From NCBI RefSeq assembly GCF_036373705.1, contig NC_089860.1, positions 37,044,921-37,108,920 of the forward strand: a stretch of 64,000 nt of DNA, in the 5' to 3' direction. The notes under the pieces were generated by a model that saw only the letters and a list, made by a program, of their open reading frames with translations, had not been told where the DNA came from and did no database searches. A program made the translations under genes and the position numbers. This document shows positions 35,212 to 52,170 of this stretch, piece after piece; positions within the stretch are counted from its first letter, which is position 1; every line of letters begins with the position of its first letter. Source of the stretch: Amia ocellicauda (taxonomy: Eukaryota; Chordata; Actinopteri; Amiiformes; Amiidae).

Positions 35212-35951
35212 ACATAAGAACATAAGACAGTGTCCAGTCGAGAGGAATCCATTCGCCCCATCGTGCTCGTTTGGTGTCCATTAATATCTAAGTGATCAAG
35301 GATCCTATCCAGTCTGTTTTTGAATGTTCCCAAATTGTCTCTTCAGACACATCGCTGGGGAGTTTGTTCAGATTGTGACGCCTCTCTGTGTGAAGAAGTG
35401 TCTCCTGTTTTCTGTCTTCAATGCCTTGAATCCCAATTTCCATTTGTGTCCCGGGTGCGTGTGTCCCTGCTGATCTGGAAAAGCTCCTCTGGTTTGATGT
35501 GGTCGATGCCCTTCATGATTTTGAAGACTTGGATCAAGTCCCCACGTAGTCTCCTGTGTTCCAGGGTGAAAAGGTTCAGTTCCCTCAGTCTCTCTGAGTA
35601 GGACGCATCTGTTCAGACTCTACTTGTAATCTAGTCGTTTATAATCCTGTAAAATTGCACTAATTCAACTAAACGTTTTGACATACCCCTTGCTTTGCAT
35701 TACTAGTACTCGTATTGTTTATTTTGATATCCCCAATGCCTCCTTTCTCTTAGCTCTTAACAATGCCTGCACTTACTAGCTTTTACTATCTAGGATCTAG
35801 GACTTGCATTGTTTGCTGTATATTTCCTATACAAGCGTGTAAATTGGAATTCGTAATTTGCATTATGCTCTGAACTGTACTGTATTTTTCCACTTTGTTT
35901 TGCTCTTATGTTTTGTATGTCGCCCTGGATAAGGGCATCTGCCAATAAATA

Positions 35952-36012
<61 letters not shown>

Positions 36013-36036
36013 GGACATTCCCTTCAAACCTGGAAT
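35212..36036 (-). mobile_element. CR1/L2-type LINE 3' end split by a younger insertion
   Basis: This is the same family as at 26.5 kb in antisense: the tail at 35,212-35,235, then ORF2 C-terminal sequence to 35,604. The element resumes at 36,011 with ACATTCCCTTCAAACCTGG. The bases in between are a separate insertion. Confidence 0.88.
35605..36010 (+). mobile_element. 5'-truncated retroposon with (AAT)n tail, nested
   Basis: TAGGAC occurs at 35,599-35,604 and again at 36,011-36,016, a 6-bp target duplication around 406 bp. The insert ends with GTCGCCCTGGATAAGGGC, then AATAAATAAATAATAAT repeats. Similar tails occur near 49,530 and, decayed, near 16,450. Insertion into the older LINE copy dates it as younger. 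Confidence 0.8.
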
Positions 36037-38950
36037 AATTTATTGCTTTTCACACATGAGTCATTCGTGTCTCCGTTCAAGTCTGAACCAAGAAACATAA
36101 TTTTATTACGAGCAATATTTTCACTAATGGCTCAAATATTTTACTAAATAACAAGCAGTCAATCAAAGGGACACTCATTACAACATGGGGAGACTCCAAT
36201 CCAAACAAGCAAGTTAAAACTCAGTCTGTAGTATTTGTTGAACACACCCATCACACAGTGTGTTTTACAATATTGTCTTGCTACAACATGTTCGCACGAG
36301 TGAAAATACCTGCCCTGCAATGTTGTGTATTAAAGGAGGGAGAGTCACTTTGCATTTTAAGGGTGCAATCAAGATGGTGACAAACACTGTCCTAAATGAA
36401 CTCCTTTACACAAACTCCTTCAGAGAAGTGTCTGTTTTCGCTGTGTGTGCGCTCCATTTCTGATTGTCGCGTCTGAGGAAGAAAGAAAGACAGACAAGGA
36501 ATGAGAAAACGCAAACACAAAACCTGAAATGTGACCTTCGTGTTGTTTCTTGCCCAAGTGAACGGTGGTTTCCAGCTGAAACCCACAGAGGCACCGCTGA
36601 CTTCCAGGTGCAGACCGGTCTTGTGTCACAGCTGACCACTTCCCCAACAGCAGGTTCAAAATAAAGGATATGCTGATCGACAACATGGACATCCTGAAAA
36701 CAGTGCATCTGCTCAGATGAAACATTCGCTCCTATAACATTGTCAGGGTAAAGAGTTGTAGATTTTATACACACATTATATGGACAGGCAGACGACCAAG
36801 TCCATGTCATTATTCTTAAATCGTGTAATTCAGCCTATAATAAAAACCCAAATGATCTTTAGTGAGACTATAATATTTGGTTATACTTCACTTTAGGTGC
36901 CACTTTATAATGTCACTTGTATGTATGTGTGTGTGTGTCTTTATATGTATTGCCCGGCATCTTAATTAGAACTGAAATGGTTTAAATAAATGTTAAGTAT
37001 CTGCATGACTCACGATGCCATACATTGTGCTGTAGTGACTGTAGTGAAGGTTTCTGTTCCTGCCGTTGGCTTTTCTCATCACTGCTCTCAGAAGCTAAAA
37101 TAGGTCAAAACAAAAGCACGCTGCAGAAATGACTCCTTTATAGCGTCTCATAGCGAAACTGCTCGAGAGGAAACAGAAAACGCTGCTATGAAAAATGAAT
37201 CCCTACTATCAATCTACGTCTCTCTACTTTTAATCTACACGGGTATATGGTCTGTGCAGCGGCGCAGGTGGAAAGAAGTAGTCTGTACATATATGTTTCA
37301 TCCTAATTTTTAGTTTCTAGCAGGTTGGGTTGAGAATTCAAGTTGTGTTTACTGGATTGTTTGTTGAAAGTCGGGACATCAGAGTTGAAAAACAGAGAAC
37401 TTACGCCTGAGGGCTCTCCATTGTTATAGTTACTATTGACCAAACTCAATTCCTGTTTATATATGTAAATGTTTCACACTGTTTCTCGGGTTGAACAATG
37501 AAAGCTGTGTCCACACATTTCAATTGCCTCGAAACAATAGGTGATTGTCTCCAACAGAGTATTTTCATTGTGCAGGTCGAGCAAACGACTCTCGGGTCCC
37601 AGTACTAGTATGTATATGTTGAAACTATATTGTAGAAATGAATCTCATCAACCTATTAACTAAATATGAGGATCGCAGACTAAATATACATTTAAAATGC
37701 ATTTCATATTTCAGTTCAAGAAAAATGGGCCAACTGTGGTGTATGAAGATGATAAGGATCACACATTTGTGCCACATATTAAAAGCGGTCTATTTTCTGT
37801 GTGGGTACAGGGGTGGAAAGATAACCAGATCTGGGTTAACAGAATCTTTCTCACACACTTTTTGAGTTGTTGGGTGAATCTACGGTGACAAATAAGGAAC
37901 CCTATTTCCTGTGAACAATAGATGCTGCTAATTAAATGTGAGGCCCTCAGCTTTGATCCACCTGCCAACTGCACATTTCAAAACCCAGTTCAGCACAGGC
38001 ATTCATTATTCACCAGAAGCTTCTTGTATGGCCTGCCATCAACTGCCAGGTTTGTCATTTATGACTGTTAGGTGTATCGAAGCCTTTTCTGAATCTGAGA
38101 CACCGGCAGACGGTTTGCTTTAAAGCATGTGGCAAGGATTACACTGCATGTTGTGTGTGTGAGAGAGAAAGACAGAGATAGAGTGGAAGAAGAGAATTAA
38201 AAACACAAATGAATAAAAGATCTTGTGGCGCTATTGAGGGTGACCGACACTGTGATGAGGAACAACTCGGAGCCCGGGGGCACGGTACTGCTGAAACCAC
38301 AATGACAACACAATAACAACGTAACTCAAGGAAACAGTTGCATTCTGAGAACGTGCTGGTGTTGTGTGTCGATACGGGAAAGCACACAGAAAGCATCAAA
38401 CAAATATTTGAGTGTAACGGCAGATCTGAGATAGGGGAGAAATGCACACCGATAAATATGTGTCATAACAGAAAATTATGGCTGAAATCCTGCAGGTTTT
38501 GGCCTGCTTCACTGTATAAATCAAAACACAAAAGAAGTTAAAGATGTTGCGATACGCCCATTGGTGTTTCTCATGTCTCTGCATGTCCAAAAGCACAGGT
38601 TGGTTCTGTAATTGCTGCTTTGGTGCGAAGAAGGAAAATCTTTGCATTTTCTTCCAGCCGTGTCACAGGGACAGTGTTTGAAAAGGAATCCTCAGATTTG
38701 TTTACAAACTGATTCACAAAAATCTCCCCCCCAAAAAAACAACAGATCTGTCAAAGCAATGTAAAATGACATGTTAAACAACGGGTGACAACATGTAGTT
38801 TCCAGCGCAGGGAACCTATACAAACCCAGTTCTGAAGAGCCGCAACCCTGCAGCTGTATCCGGGTCTCACCCAGCCGCTGCGAATGACACGGACCCTGTT
38901 TGAGCCCGTCAGCTGGTGCTGCTTTTCTTAGTTGTAAACGATTGGTAGAT
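36037..38950. other. Intergenic, no gene recognised
   Basis: The longest open frame (134 codons, minus strand, 36,810-36,406) has overlapping open frames in other phases and no recognisable motif. I treat it as chance. Confidence 0.55.
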
Positions 38951-38957
38951 GCTTTGA

Positions 38958-39319
38958 TTTAATTCAATCAATAGCAGATGTTTCATGATCTTTCTTCATT
39001 GAGGTGACTGTCTGTGTTATTGCGTTGGGTGTAATCTGATAAACGATCACATCTGGGCTCCCTGCATAGACTTCGTTATGAAGTTACCACGAAGCTGGCT
39101 GGTCAGCTGATGTGCAAACGACGCTGGTACAGCTGTATAGTGCAGTGTGTGTGTGTTTGTTTGTTTGTCTCTGAACAAAAGAAAAGAGGTCCAATAGCTG
39201 GATTACAGTTTGATTTTCAAAACCGTTTATTAAGGTTGCAAATGGCCCTGGTCTTGAAACATTAGTGTATAAGGATACATTTAAAGAGCGTGAGCATATG
39301 GGAACAATGTGCAATCTCT
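38958..39319. repeat. Dispersed direct duplication, left copy
   Basis: The block starting TTAATTCAATCAATAGCA and ending AACAATGTGCAATCTCT recurs at 40,459-40,796 in the same orientation. The left copy carries a (GT)n/(GTTT)n expansion near 39,146 and lacks 14 bases present in the right copy just after its start. Confidence 0.88.
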
Positions 39320-40458
39320 CAATAACTGGCAGTTACTTTACTTGTGGGCTAATTATTTTATTACTTTATTAGTATGTTCCAATTTATGAAACATTTATGT
39401 CTCAGAAGGTGATAAATGGTGATCAACCACTACGGTTCTTTTTTTCCTAATTTATTGCTGGATTGCTTTTTTTTTTCACGTGGACTGCTGAGTTATTTGC
39501 ATGATTTGAATGTGATTTGGGTGCTATTAGTTGATTAGGCACGGAATTAATTGTATTGCCTGCGGTTTGTTTTTCTTTGTTCACCTGGAGTTGCTAATGT
39601 CAATGATCTTTATACCTGCAACGCACAGATAAACATCTACCAAGAAGTACATAGCTATAGAGACAAGCAGAACAGCGGATGAATGTTGCAAAACCTATAC
39701 AGGCCACACGACCCCGAACTGCGTGAAGCAAAATCCCTCGCTGGCTTCTCTATAGATACTTCGATGTCAGAAGTGCAGAAAACTCTGAGACACAGGAATG
39801 CCGCCTCCGTGTTCAGGCTGAGCCCTGACCTGTTCCTGTAAATCACACAGACGTCCTGAGCGATGCCTAAGAGCCCAGAGTGCCTGTGAAGGCTTGCATG
39901 GAAAAATAATCGTTCAGATTTCTCACCGCAAAAATTCTGCGAATAATTGCAAGATTCAGACAAAATGAATTAGGCTTTTAATTTGAGTTGAAGAGTTTGA
40001 AGGCAAAGCGAGGTGTCGGGGAATGGTTCAAAAACAACAAATACTTCCTGTAGGGACTGCTGGCGTGGTGCAGAGTGATCCCAGGGGATGTCCCTTTATT
40101 TAGTTCATAGGAGGACAACTCGAGTGCTTAAAGAAAGAGGAGACGCTGTCAACGCAACCTTTTGTTTCTTGTACTTTTGTCATTCAGTCCTTGAAGTGTG
40201 ACATTGAGCTCGTTGCTTTAAATCAAGTTTGGTTACACAGCCAAATAATCCTGCGGAGATAGACCACCGGAAATCAAATGAAATTCACAATACTGTCCAA
40301 CAAAAATGTAATTAGCTGAGATTTAAAGCAAAGATTCCCTCCACAACTTAACCAGGTTTCTGATGAGATAGGAAAGCCCCATCGATTATCTTGGAAACCT
40401 ACACTGCTTTATATTTTTTAAATTAGATTCTTCAGGGTTTAAAATTCATAAATCTTGA

Positions 40459-40796
40459 CTTAATTCAATCAATAGCAAAACACCTGGAGCAGATGTTTCA
40501 TGATCTTTCTTGAGGTGACTGTCGGTGTTATTGCGTTGGGTGTAATCTGATAAACAATCACATCTGGGGCTCCCTGCATAGACTTCGTTATGGACACCAT
40601 TTGTTACTGCGAAGCTGCCGATACAACTGTATAGCGCAGTGTATGTTTGTCTCTTAACAAAAGAAGTCCAATATCTGGATTACAATTTGATTTTCAAAAC
40701 CGTTTATTAAGGTTGCAAATGGCCCTGGCCTTGAAACATTAGTGTATAAGGATACATTTATTGAGCATGAGCATATGGGAACAATGTGCAATCTCT
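40459..40796. repeat. Dispersed direct duplication, right copy
   Basis: Second copy of the 38,958-39,319 block. The offset is about 1,511 bases near the start and 1,477 near the end because of small indels. No open frame is shared. The intervening 1.1 kb shows no element, so it is not an obvious LTR pair. Confidence 0.88.
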
Positions 40797-41085
40797 GAAC
40801 TCCTTCCTTTCAGTCACATAGCTCCAGTTACACATTTGCATTTTTTGGTCTTCAATTTGTTGGCATTCAGAAAGCTAATTGTTTTACTTTCAAGTCTATA
40901 CAAGGATTCATTAAAATGCTTATGGCTGTTTATTTTGCATTTGAAAGAATTGTAATAAAGGTCACAGATGCCAAGCGTAAGATGTCAGTGACTGTTGTTA
41001 ACAACCGAAAATAAAGACAAAGGGCAGATTGAGATGTACCTTAGAGAGAAAAACACAAAACAGACCAACACTGAACTTCAATAAT

Positions 41086-41091
41086 TTTATT
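41086..41091 (-). terminator. zc3h12a: zc3h12a poly(A) signal
   Basis: AATAAA on the minus strand lies 1.28 kb after the stop codon. It implies a 3' UTR of about 1.3 kb (41,065-42,373), in line with the long regulated 3' UTR of the mammalian gene. Confidence 0.65.
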
Positions 41092-42373
41092 TATGTGTAA
41101 CAGTTTGCAGACACTTGCAAACCACTGAAGACATTAACATGAAGTGCATTAATTAAAAAAAATCTAATCTATACAAACTTCTCCTTTATGGCAATTTTAA
41201 TTGGCATAGTTTTTACCCAAGAATACAAGCTACAAACTCAAGAGCAAAATCCCTCCGATACCGATCTTACAAACATTATGTTTTTACAAACATACCGTAC
41301 TGGACTTAAACACCATTAACTGTTATTAATGACACACCTACATATATATATGTATATATATTTAAAAGCAGTTTGCTTACTTGTATAAGATTACACTCAA
41401 GTAATGGGCTGCAATTGACAAACTGAATTTACTTTGTTTACCTCACTAGGTAACTATTCAGTGAGACACACAGTGCCAATAAGAACAAGTTGAAAAACAC
41501 GTATGAGGAACATTGATGCTGCGGAAATACCCACAATTGGAATCAAAACTTCCATTTCTCTCATATTTAGTCAAGTTATATAAAAGAGCACTTTCCTCAG
41601 ATGCATAAACATCAGGTATTTTTCCCGGTCGGAGATTTGTCTTTTGCTACCTACGGTGACCACTATGAAAATGCATTTCCTCCCCACCATCATGGCAGTG
41701 ACACATCGGCGGTTTCTGTGGGCAGCGGAGAACATTAACCTACTCAACGTCAGTTTCAACAATGACCCCCCATATACACACCCCTGCGTCCCCACAACAT
41801 TAGGAAATTAACACATTAATACTGTGGAATACCAGAGACTTTTCTACCTTATTAAAAGGTCATTTTTTTGGTTCCCAGTCAACTGGCATTCTTGCGAGGA
41901 AACCAAACTGTTTAAAAACTCCGTAATTCCTGCAATTGTTATTTAAATGAGGCTGTAGAAGTCCAGCCGAATTTTAAATACTCAGATACAATATGCATCA
42001 ACTTACAACAACTTCTGGCCTTGCCAGTAATTTATCATATACCATAGGCCAGAGAAGGATATATCCACAGGTGTATATACATACACACACACACTTGTGC
42101 ACCAGCAGAATACAAATATTTCACGTACACAGTTGAATGGCAAGATCAATTTCCTACGTAAAATGATGCACTTACTGCGGAGAACCTCCGGGTGAGAAGG
42201 GATAATAAGACCCCAACGGGCAACACTAGAGCGGTCCTACTTCCACAACCCCACGGTTTAGAGATCTGTGGAAGCACTCGAGAAACGAGGCAAGAACCCC
42301 TAAACAGTCCCTTGCCACTAATCACTAATACAGTGGAAGCGGACAAGGCCAAGTGACCCGGTGTGCAGAGGTT
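41092..42373 (-). other. zc3h12a: zc3h12a 3' UTR
   Basis: AT-rich and non-coding, between the TGA at 42,374-42,376 and the AATAAA at 41,086. It contains a palindromic TATATATGTATATATA tract near 41,343-41,361 that could form a stem-loop. Mammalian Regnase-1 mRNA is known to be self-regulated through 3' UTR stem-loops; I could not map an equivalent with confidence. Confidence 0.6.
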
Positions 42374-48638
<6,265 letters not shown>

Positions 48639-48675
48639 CGTTTCCTCATCATGCTTTTACTGTGTGTCACACCTA
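48639..48675 (-). promoter_or_regulatory. zc3h12a: zc3h12a 5' leader with overlapping short uORF
   Basis: Upstream of the main ATG the minus strand reads ATGATGAGGAAACGATGA. This is a five-codon uORF whose TGA overlaps the main start as ATGA. Likely acceptors for this exon (ATTAG or CACACAG) lie at about 48,660-48,675, so the uORF would be in the mRNA. ATGA overlaps permit reinitiation; an effect on translation is inference. Confidence 0.45.
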
Positions 48676-49494
48676 ATTCACAGAAATGGGGTGAAGAACA
48701 TGATTTAGCAATTGCATAAAATACTGGGTTTACCAATGGCATCATCAGCTTATTTGGACACGTGACTAAGACTAATGCACACACAGGCAATCGTTTCTAG
48801 ACGAGCCCTGATCAATGATCTCACCCGTGCGGTTAATTGATATTACGCTGCACATATTTTATAGACCACAACATCCAAACATTTAAATTCTTCTAGATGT
48901 TTATCTTGGATCGCAGATTTGTGCATCACTCCTTAACGTCACAAGCGCTGGCTGGGAGGCCTGCGTTTGAGGACTTTACATGTGTGCGTAGTTGAGCTGT
49001 GGGTGGAAAATAAAGGCTGTATAGATTTGTTCTGCATACATGTTTTAATAAAAAAAAAAAAAAAAGCTAAATACACACCCATTCCAAAGCTCCCGTCAAA
49101 CTGACAGCGAGGAAATAGCATCCATTCGACAGTGTACTGAGCAACAGAGTACTTTTTATGGACTTTTAAACACTGACATGGTTGATTGAAATATTGTGTG
49201 CCCATCAATGACTCATTTCACAGCCATGTATAGATCACACACAGTAATACAATATTAATATTTGACGATTATACAGTGTCAAGAGCAGGCCTGCAAGATG
49301 ATAACTGCAACAGTGAAAAGATCAGAGCAAGTCACGGTGTATAAAATGAATCCATTTATACAGATTTTTGACCCAATTGCATTTTATAGTAAGTTCAAAT
49401 GTCAAAATACAAAATGTACCAACACTGCTACTACTCTTACTACTACTATTATGAATGATAATCATCAAGCTGAGACGGCAGTATAGGCAAGCAT

Positions 49495-49580
49495 ATTATA
49501 GATTTTTGCACTTTGTATTTCTCTTATGTTTTGTAAGTTACCCTGGACAAGGGCGTCTGCTAAGAAATACATAATAATGG
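49495..49580 (+). mobile_element. Retroposon 3' tail fragment
   Basis: TTACCCTGGACAAGGGCGTC, then AATACATAATAAT, match the tail of the nested insert at 35.9 kb. The fragment lies in intron 1 of zc3h12a, antisense to the gene. Confidence 0.7.
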
Positions 49581-50076
49581 ATACATTTCTGGGAATTGTA
49601 TCAATTACAGATAATGTATTGTAAATTGTCATTGGCAAAATACAACATTAAAGTGGGAAGTTTCAATGTTGCATAGTTTTACAATGTATAAAACTGGAGG
49701 AAACAGCCTCTGAACCAGCGCTGAGGAGCCAGCAATCTGATCTCCAGAAACAGCCCAGCCCTCGACCTATAGATTAGAAACTTCCAAAACCATAAAGCCT
49801 TGTTCAGATCATAAAATACAAAGCCAGGCGTGCCAAATAACACTGTATCAAAGATCTCTGGCACCACGTTCATATATAGGGTACTTACATATAAGAAACG
49901 CATGAATGTAATACTCAACGAATACTTGCAAAGGCTTTTAAATCAGGTAAAGCAGCTTTCGCGGTTGCGATTACTCAAGCGATACTCCGCTGTAAGTGAG
50001 CCAGTTCAGCTGCACTGCGCTGCGCTTCCTGCTGCGGAGCTCTGTGCTCAGGCTGTAAGACTGTGTGAAGCAGAGG

Positions 50077-50148
50077 ACAGAGACTGGACACTGGACACTG
50101 GACACTGGACACTGCAACCTGAGCCCTGAGCCCTGAGCCCCCAAGCCA
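50077..50148. repeat. Short tandem repeats beside zc3h12a exon 1
   Basis: About five copies of CTGGACA are followed by three copies of TGAGCCC, just inside the first intron next to the donor at 50,153. Confidence 0.85.
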
Positions 50149-50153
50149 CGTAC

Positions 50154-50195
50154 CGTCCTGTGCTCTCCGCCGCCGCGCCGCGCTGCGTGTCCGAG
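50154..50195 (-). other. zc3h12a: Predicted 5' non-coding exon of zc3h12a
   Basis: The GC-rich exon runs from about 26 bases downstream of the TATA box to a strong donor (ACG followed by GTACGT at 50,153). It would splice to the coding exon near 48,660. No transcript evidence is available. Confidence 0.5.
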
Positions 50196-50220
50196 TGCGC
50201 AGGTCCGAGTGCGCAGCGCC

Positions 50221-50288
50221 TTATACTGCACCTGTCCGGTGACGTCACCAGGGAGTGAAACACTGTAACCGCGCAGGCCCCGCCCCGG
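50221..50288 (-). promoter_or_regulatory. zc3h12a: zc3h12a core promoter: TATA box, CRE and GC box
   Basis: Reading on the minus strand: GC box GGGGCGGGGCC (50,276-50,288), full palindromic CRE TGACGTCA (50,240-50,247), then TATAA (50,221-50,225). The order and spacing are those of an inducible RNA polymerase II promoter facing zc3h12a. Confidence 0.65.
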
Positions 50289-50512
50289 ACATCGCTCATA
50301 GAGGCCTGATCAACCAGCATCTGGACCATTAGCATGATATCACACTGTGCACAATACCTTCTACACCTGCCTGAAGAGCAACAAGCAGGCCTACCCCCAA
50401 ACAAACATTATATATATATTATGCACTTGTTTATTAGCATGTTTCCCTTTATATTCATTAATATCCATCAGTCTAATTGTTAATGTAATACAACAACAAC
50501 ATCATAATAATG

Positions 50513-50562
<50 letters not shown>
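50513..50562. repeat. (AT)n microsatellite
   Basis: About 25 AT repeats lie 230 bases upstream of the zc3h12a promoter. Confidence 0.92.
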
Positions 50563-50567
<5 letters not shown>

Positions 50568-51811
50568 GTGCATATATGTAACTGTACGGCTTCTATTTTA
50601 CTCCTACTGATAGATATTATTTCCATAGAAAACACAACATGTTCAATTCTTACTATAATGTCTTTCACCAACAATAATAATAACATCAATTATAATAATC
50701 TATAGTATAAAATGAGATACAGGTCTAATCAGGCCTTTCCAGCACAACCTGCCTGTCAGGTAATCTGAAGTGCTGCACACGAGGAACAGACCAGTGTTGT
50801 TCCATGGAATTACAAATTATACAGATATTTTCACCTGCGTTTTGTAGTGGGTGCACCCAAAAATTCTTCTTGGTGCTTCTGCACCACACATTTCTTTGGT
50901 TCAAATCTGTTCTCCCTTCAGTAAGTCCCAACACTTCCTTTACGCGACTATGACAACTCACCTTCGGGGCACTGACTGCTGGAGGGAGGGGAAATTGTCA
51001 TCGTTTCATTTCCAGTCTGGGTGGAGCTGTTGCCATTGCTGAGGTGAGTGGGAGAGAGCTCTTCTGTGTTGAGTGCAGTGGTGGGGCTTGTGACCTTTTG
51101 TGTCAGGATATTTAGCGGTGCTGTATGACTCTCCAGCCGTCTGACAGTTGGGGGGTTGGAGGCTTATCTGGCGGTAGTGAAGGCCAGTCACCAAACAGCT
51201 GTAAAAACCTGATCTCTAGATTTCAGAAGCTCAGCTATGGTTGTCGCACAGTCCTGTAGGGGTTTCCTATCCTTTCACTGGACTCCACTCTACCCTGAAT
51301 AAATCATAGGAAACATGCCTTAGAAATATTGATCATGGTGTATCATGATATTCCCAGGATGCAGTGCAGTAGAGGACAGTGGGGGCAAGTTGACCACCTG
51401 AGTGGGTTTTTTCCCAGTGTCATCTGCCCCTTCATTTGGGTCTCCATGGGAGGTCCCAATTCTCCCCCCAATAACTTGATTCTCCCCGACCCTGCCACCA
51501 GTTTCTGAGCGCTGCAGATTTCACTCTTCGTTTTTCCGATGTGGCCACAGTCCCAGACTTGGGTTGGAATCATTCCCAGCCTGGAAAACCTCCGAACCGA
51601 TCAGTCTCTTTGCCAGGTAGTTGGCTTGTCCAGTGTTGAGCTTGAGGCTCCCCTTCCATCGTTCTGGACCAGAGCTCCCTGCCAGCTGACCCTCCTCCTG
51701 CCAAAGCTAGACAATGGTTGTGAAAATGACGAAGACATCTCCGCACCGGCTCTTGCCATGTGAGTTCCTGTGTCTCTTGCATGAGTCCTCAGGGGACTTC
51801 AGCCACCATAA
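50563..51811. other. Intergenic, possibly old repeat
   Basis: The segment 51,340-51,740 has evenly open but broken frames on both strands, with CPHC-like and CGHIG-like residues on the minus strand. It could be a decayed transposon gene, but I could not name a family. Confidence 0.3.
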
Positions 51812-52170
51812 GTGAGAAGACTACATGGGGACTTGATCCCAGTCTTCAACATCATGAAAGGCATCGAGCACATCAAACCAGAGCAGCTTTTCCAGATCAG
51901 CAGGGACACACGCACCCGGGGACACAAATGGAAATTGGGCTTCAAGGCATTCAGGACAGAAAACAGGAGACACTTCTTCACACAGAGAGGCGTCACAATC
52001 TGAACAAACTCCCCAGCGATGTGGCTGAAGAGACAATTTGGGAACATTCAGAAACAGACTGGATAGGATCCTTGATCACTTAGTTATTAATGGACACCAA
52101 ACGAGCACGATGGGGCGAATGGCCCCCTCTCATTTGGACACTGTCTTATATTCTCCTTATGTTTCTTAAG
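51812..52170 (+). mobile_element. CR1/L2-type LINE 3' end
   Basis: Same family as at 26.5 kb: broken ORF2 C-terminus with RTRGHKWKLGFK and RRHFFTQR, then the ACCAAACGAGCACGATGGGG tail. Confidence 0.88.

Noticed and set aside
36406..36810. 134-codon minus-strand open frame
   Set aside because: Overlapping open frames in other phases, no motif, no promoter or splice signals; typical of chance in this composition.
38958..40796. Paired direct repeats as LTRs of a retrotransposon
   Set aside because: Ends are not TG...CA, and the interior has no primer-binding site, polypurine tract or gag/pol sequence.
51343..51573. 76-codon minus-strand frame with CGHIG and CPHC residues
   Set aside because: Suggestive of a zinc-knuckle or transposon remnant but too short and broken to assign.
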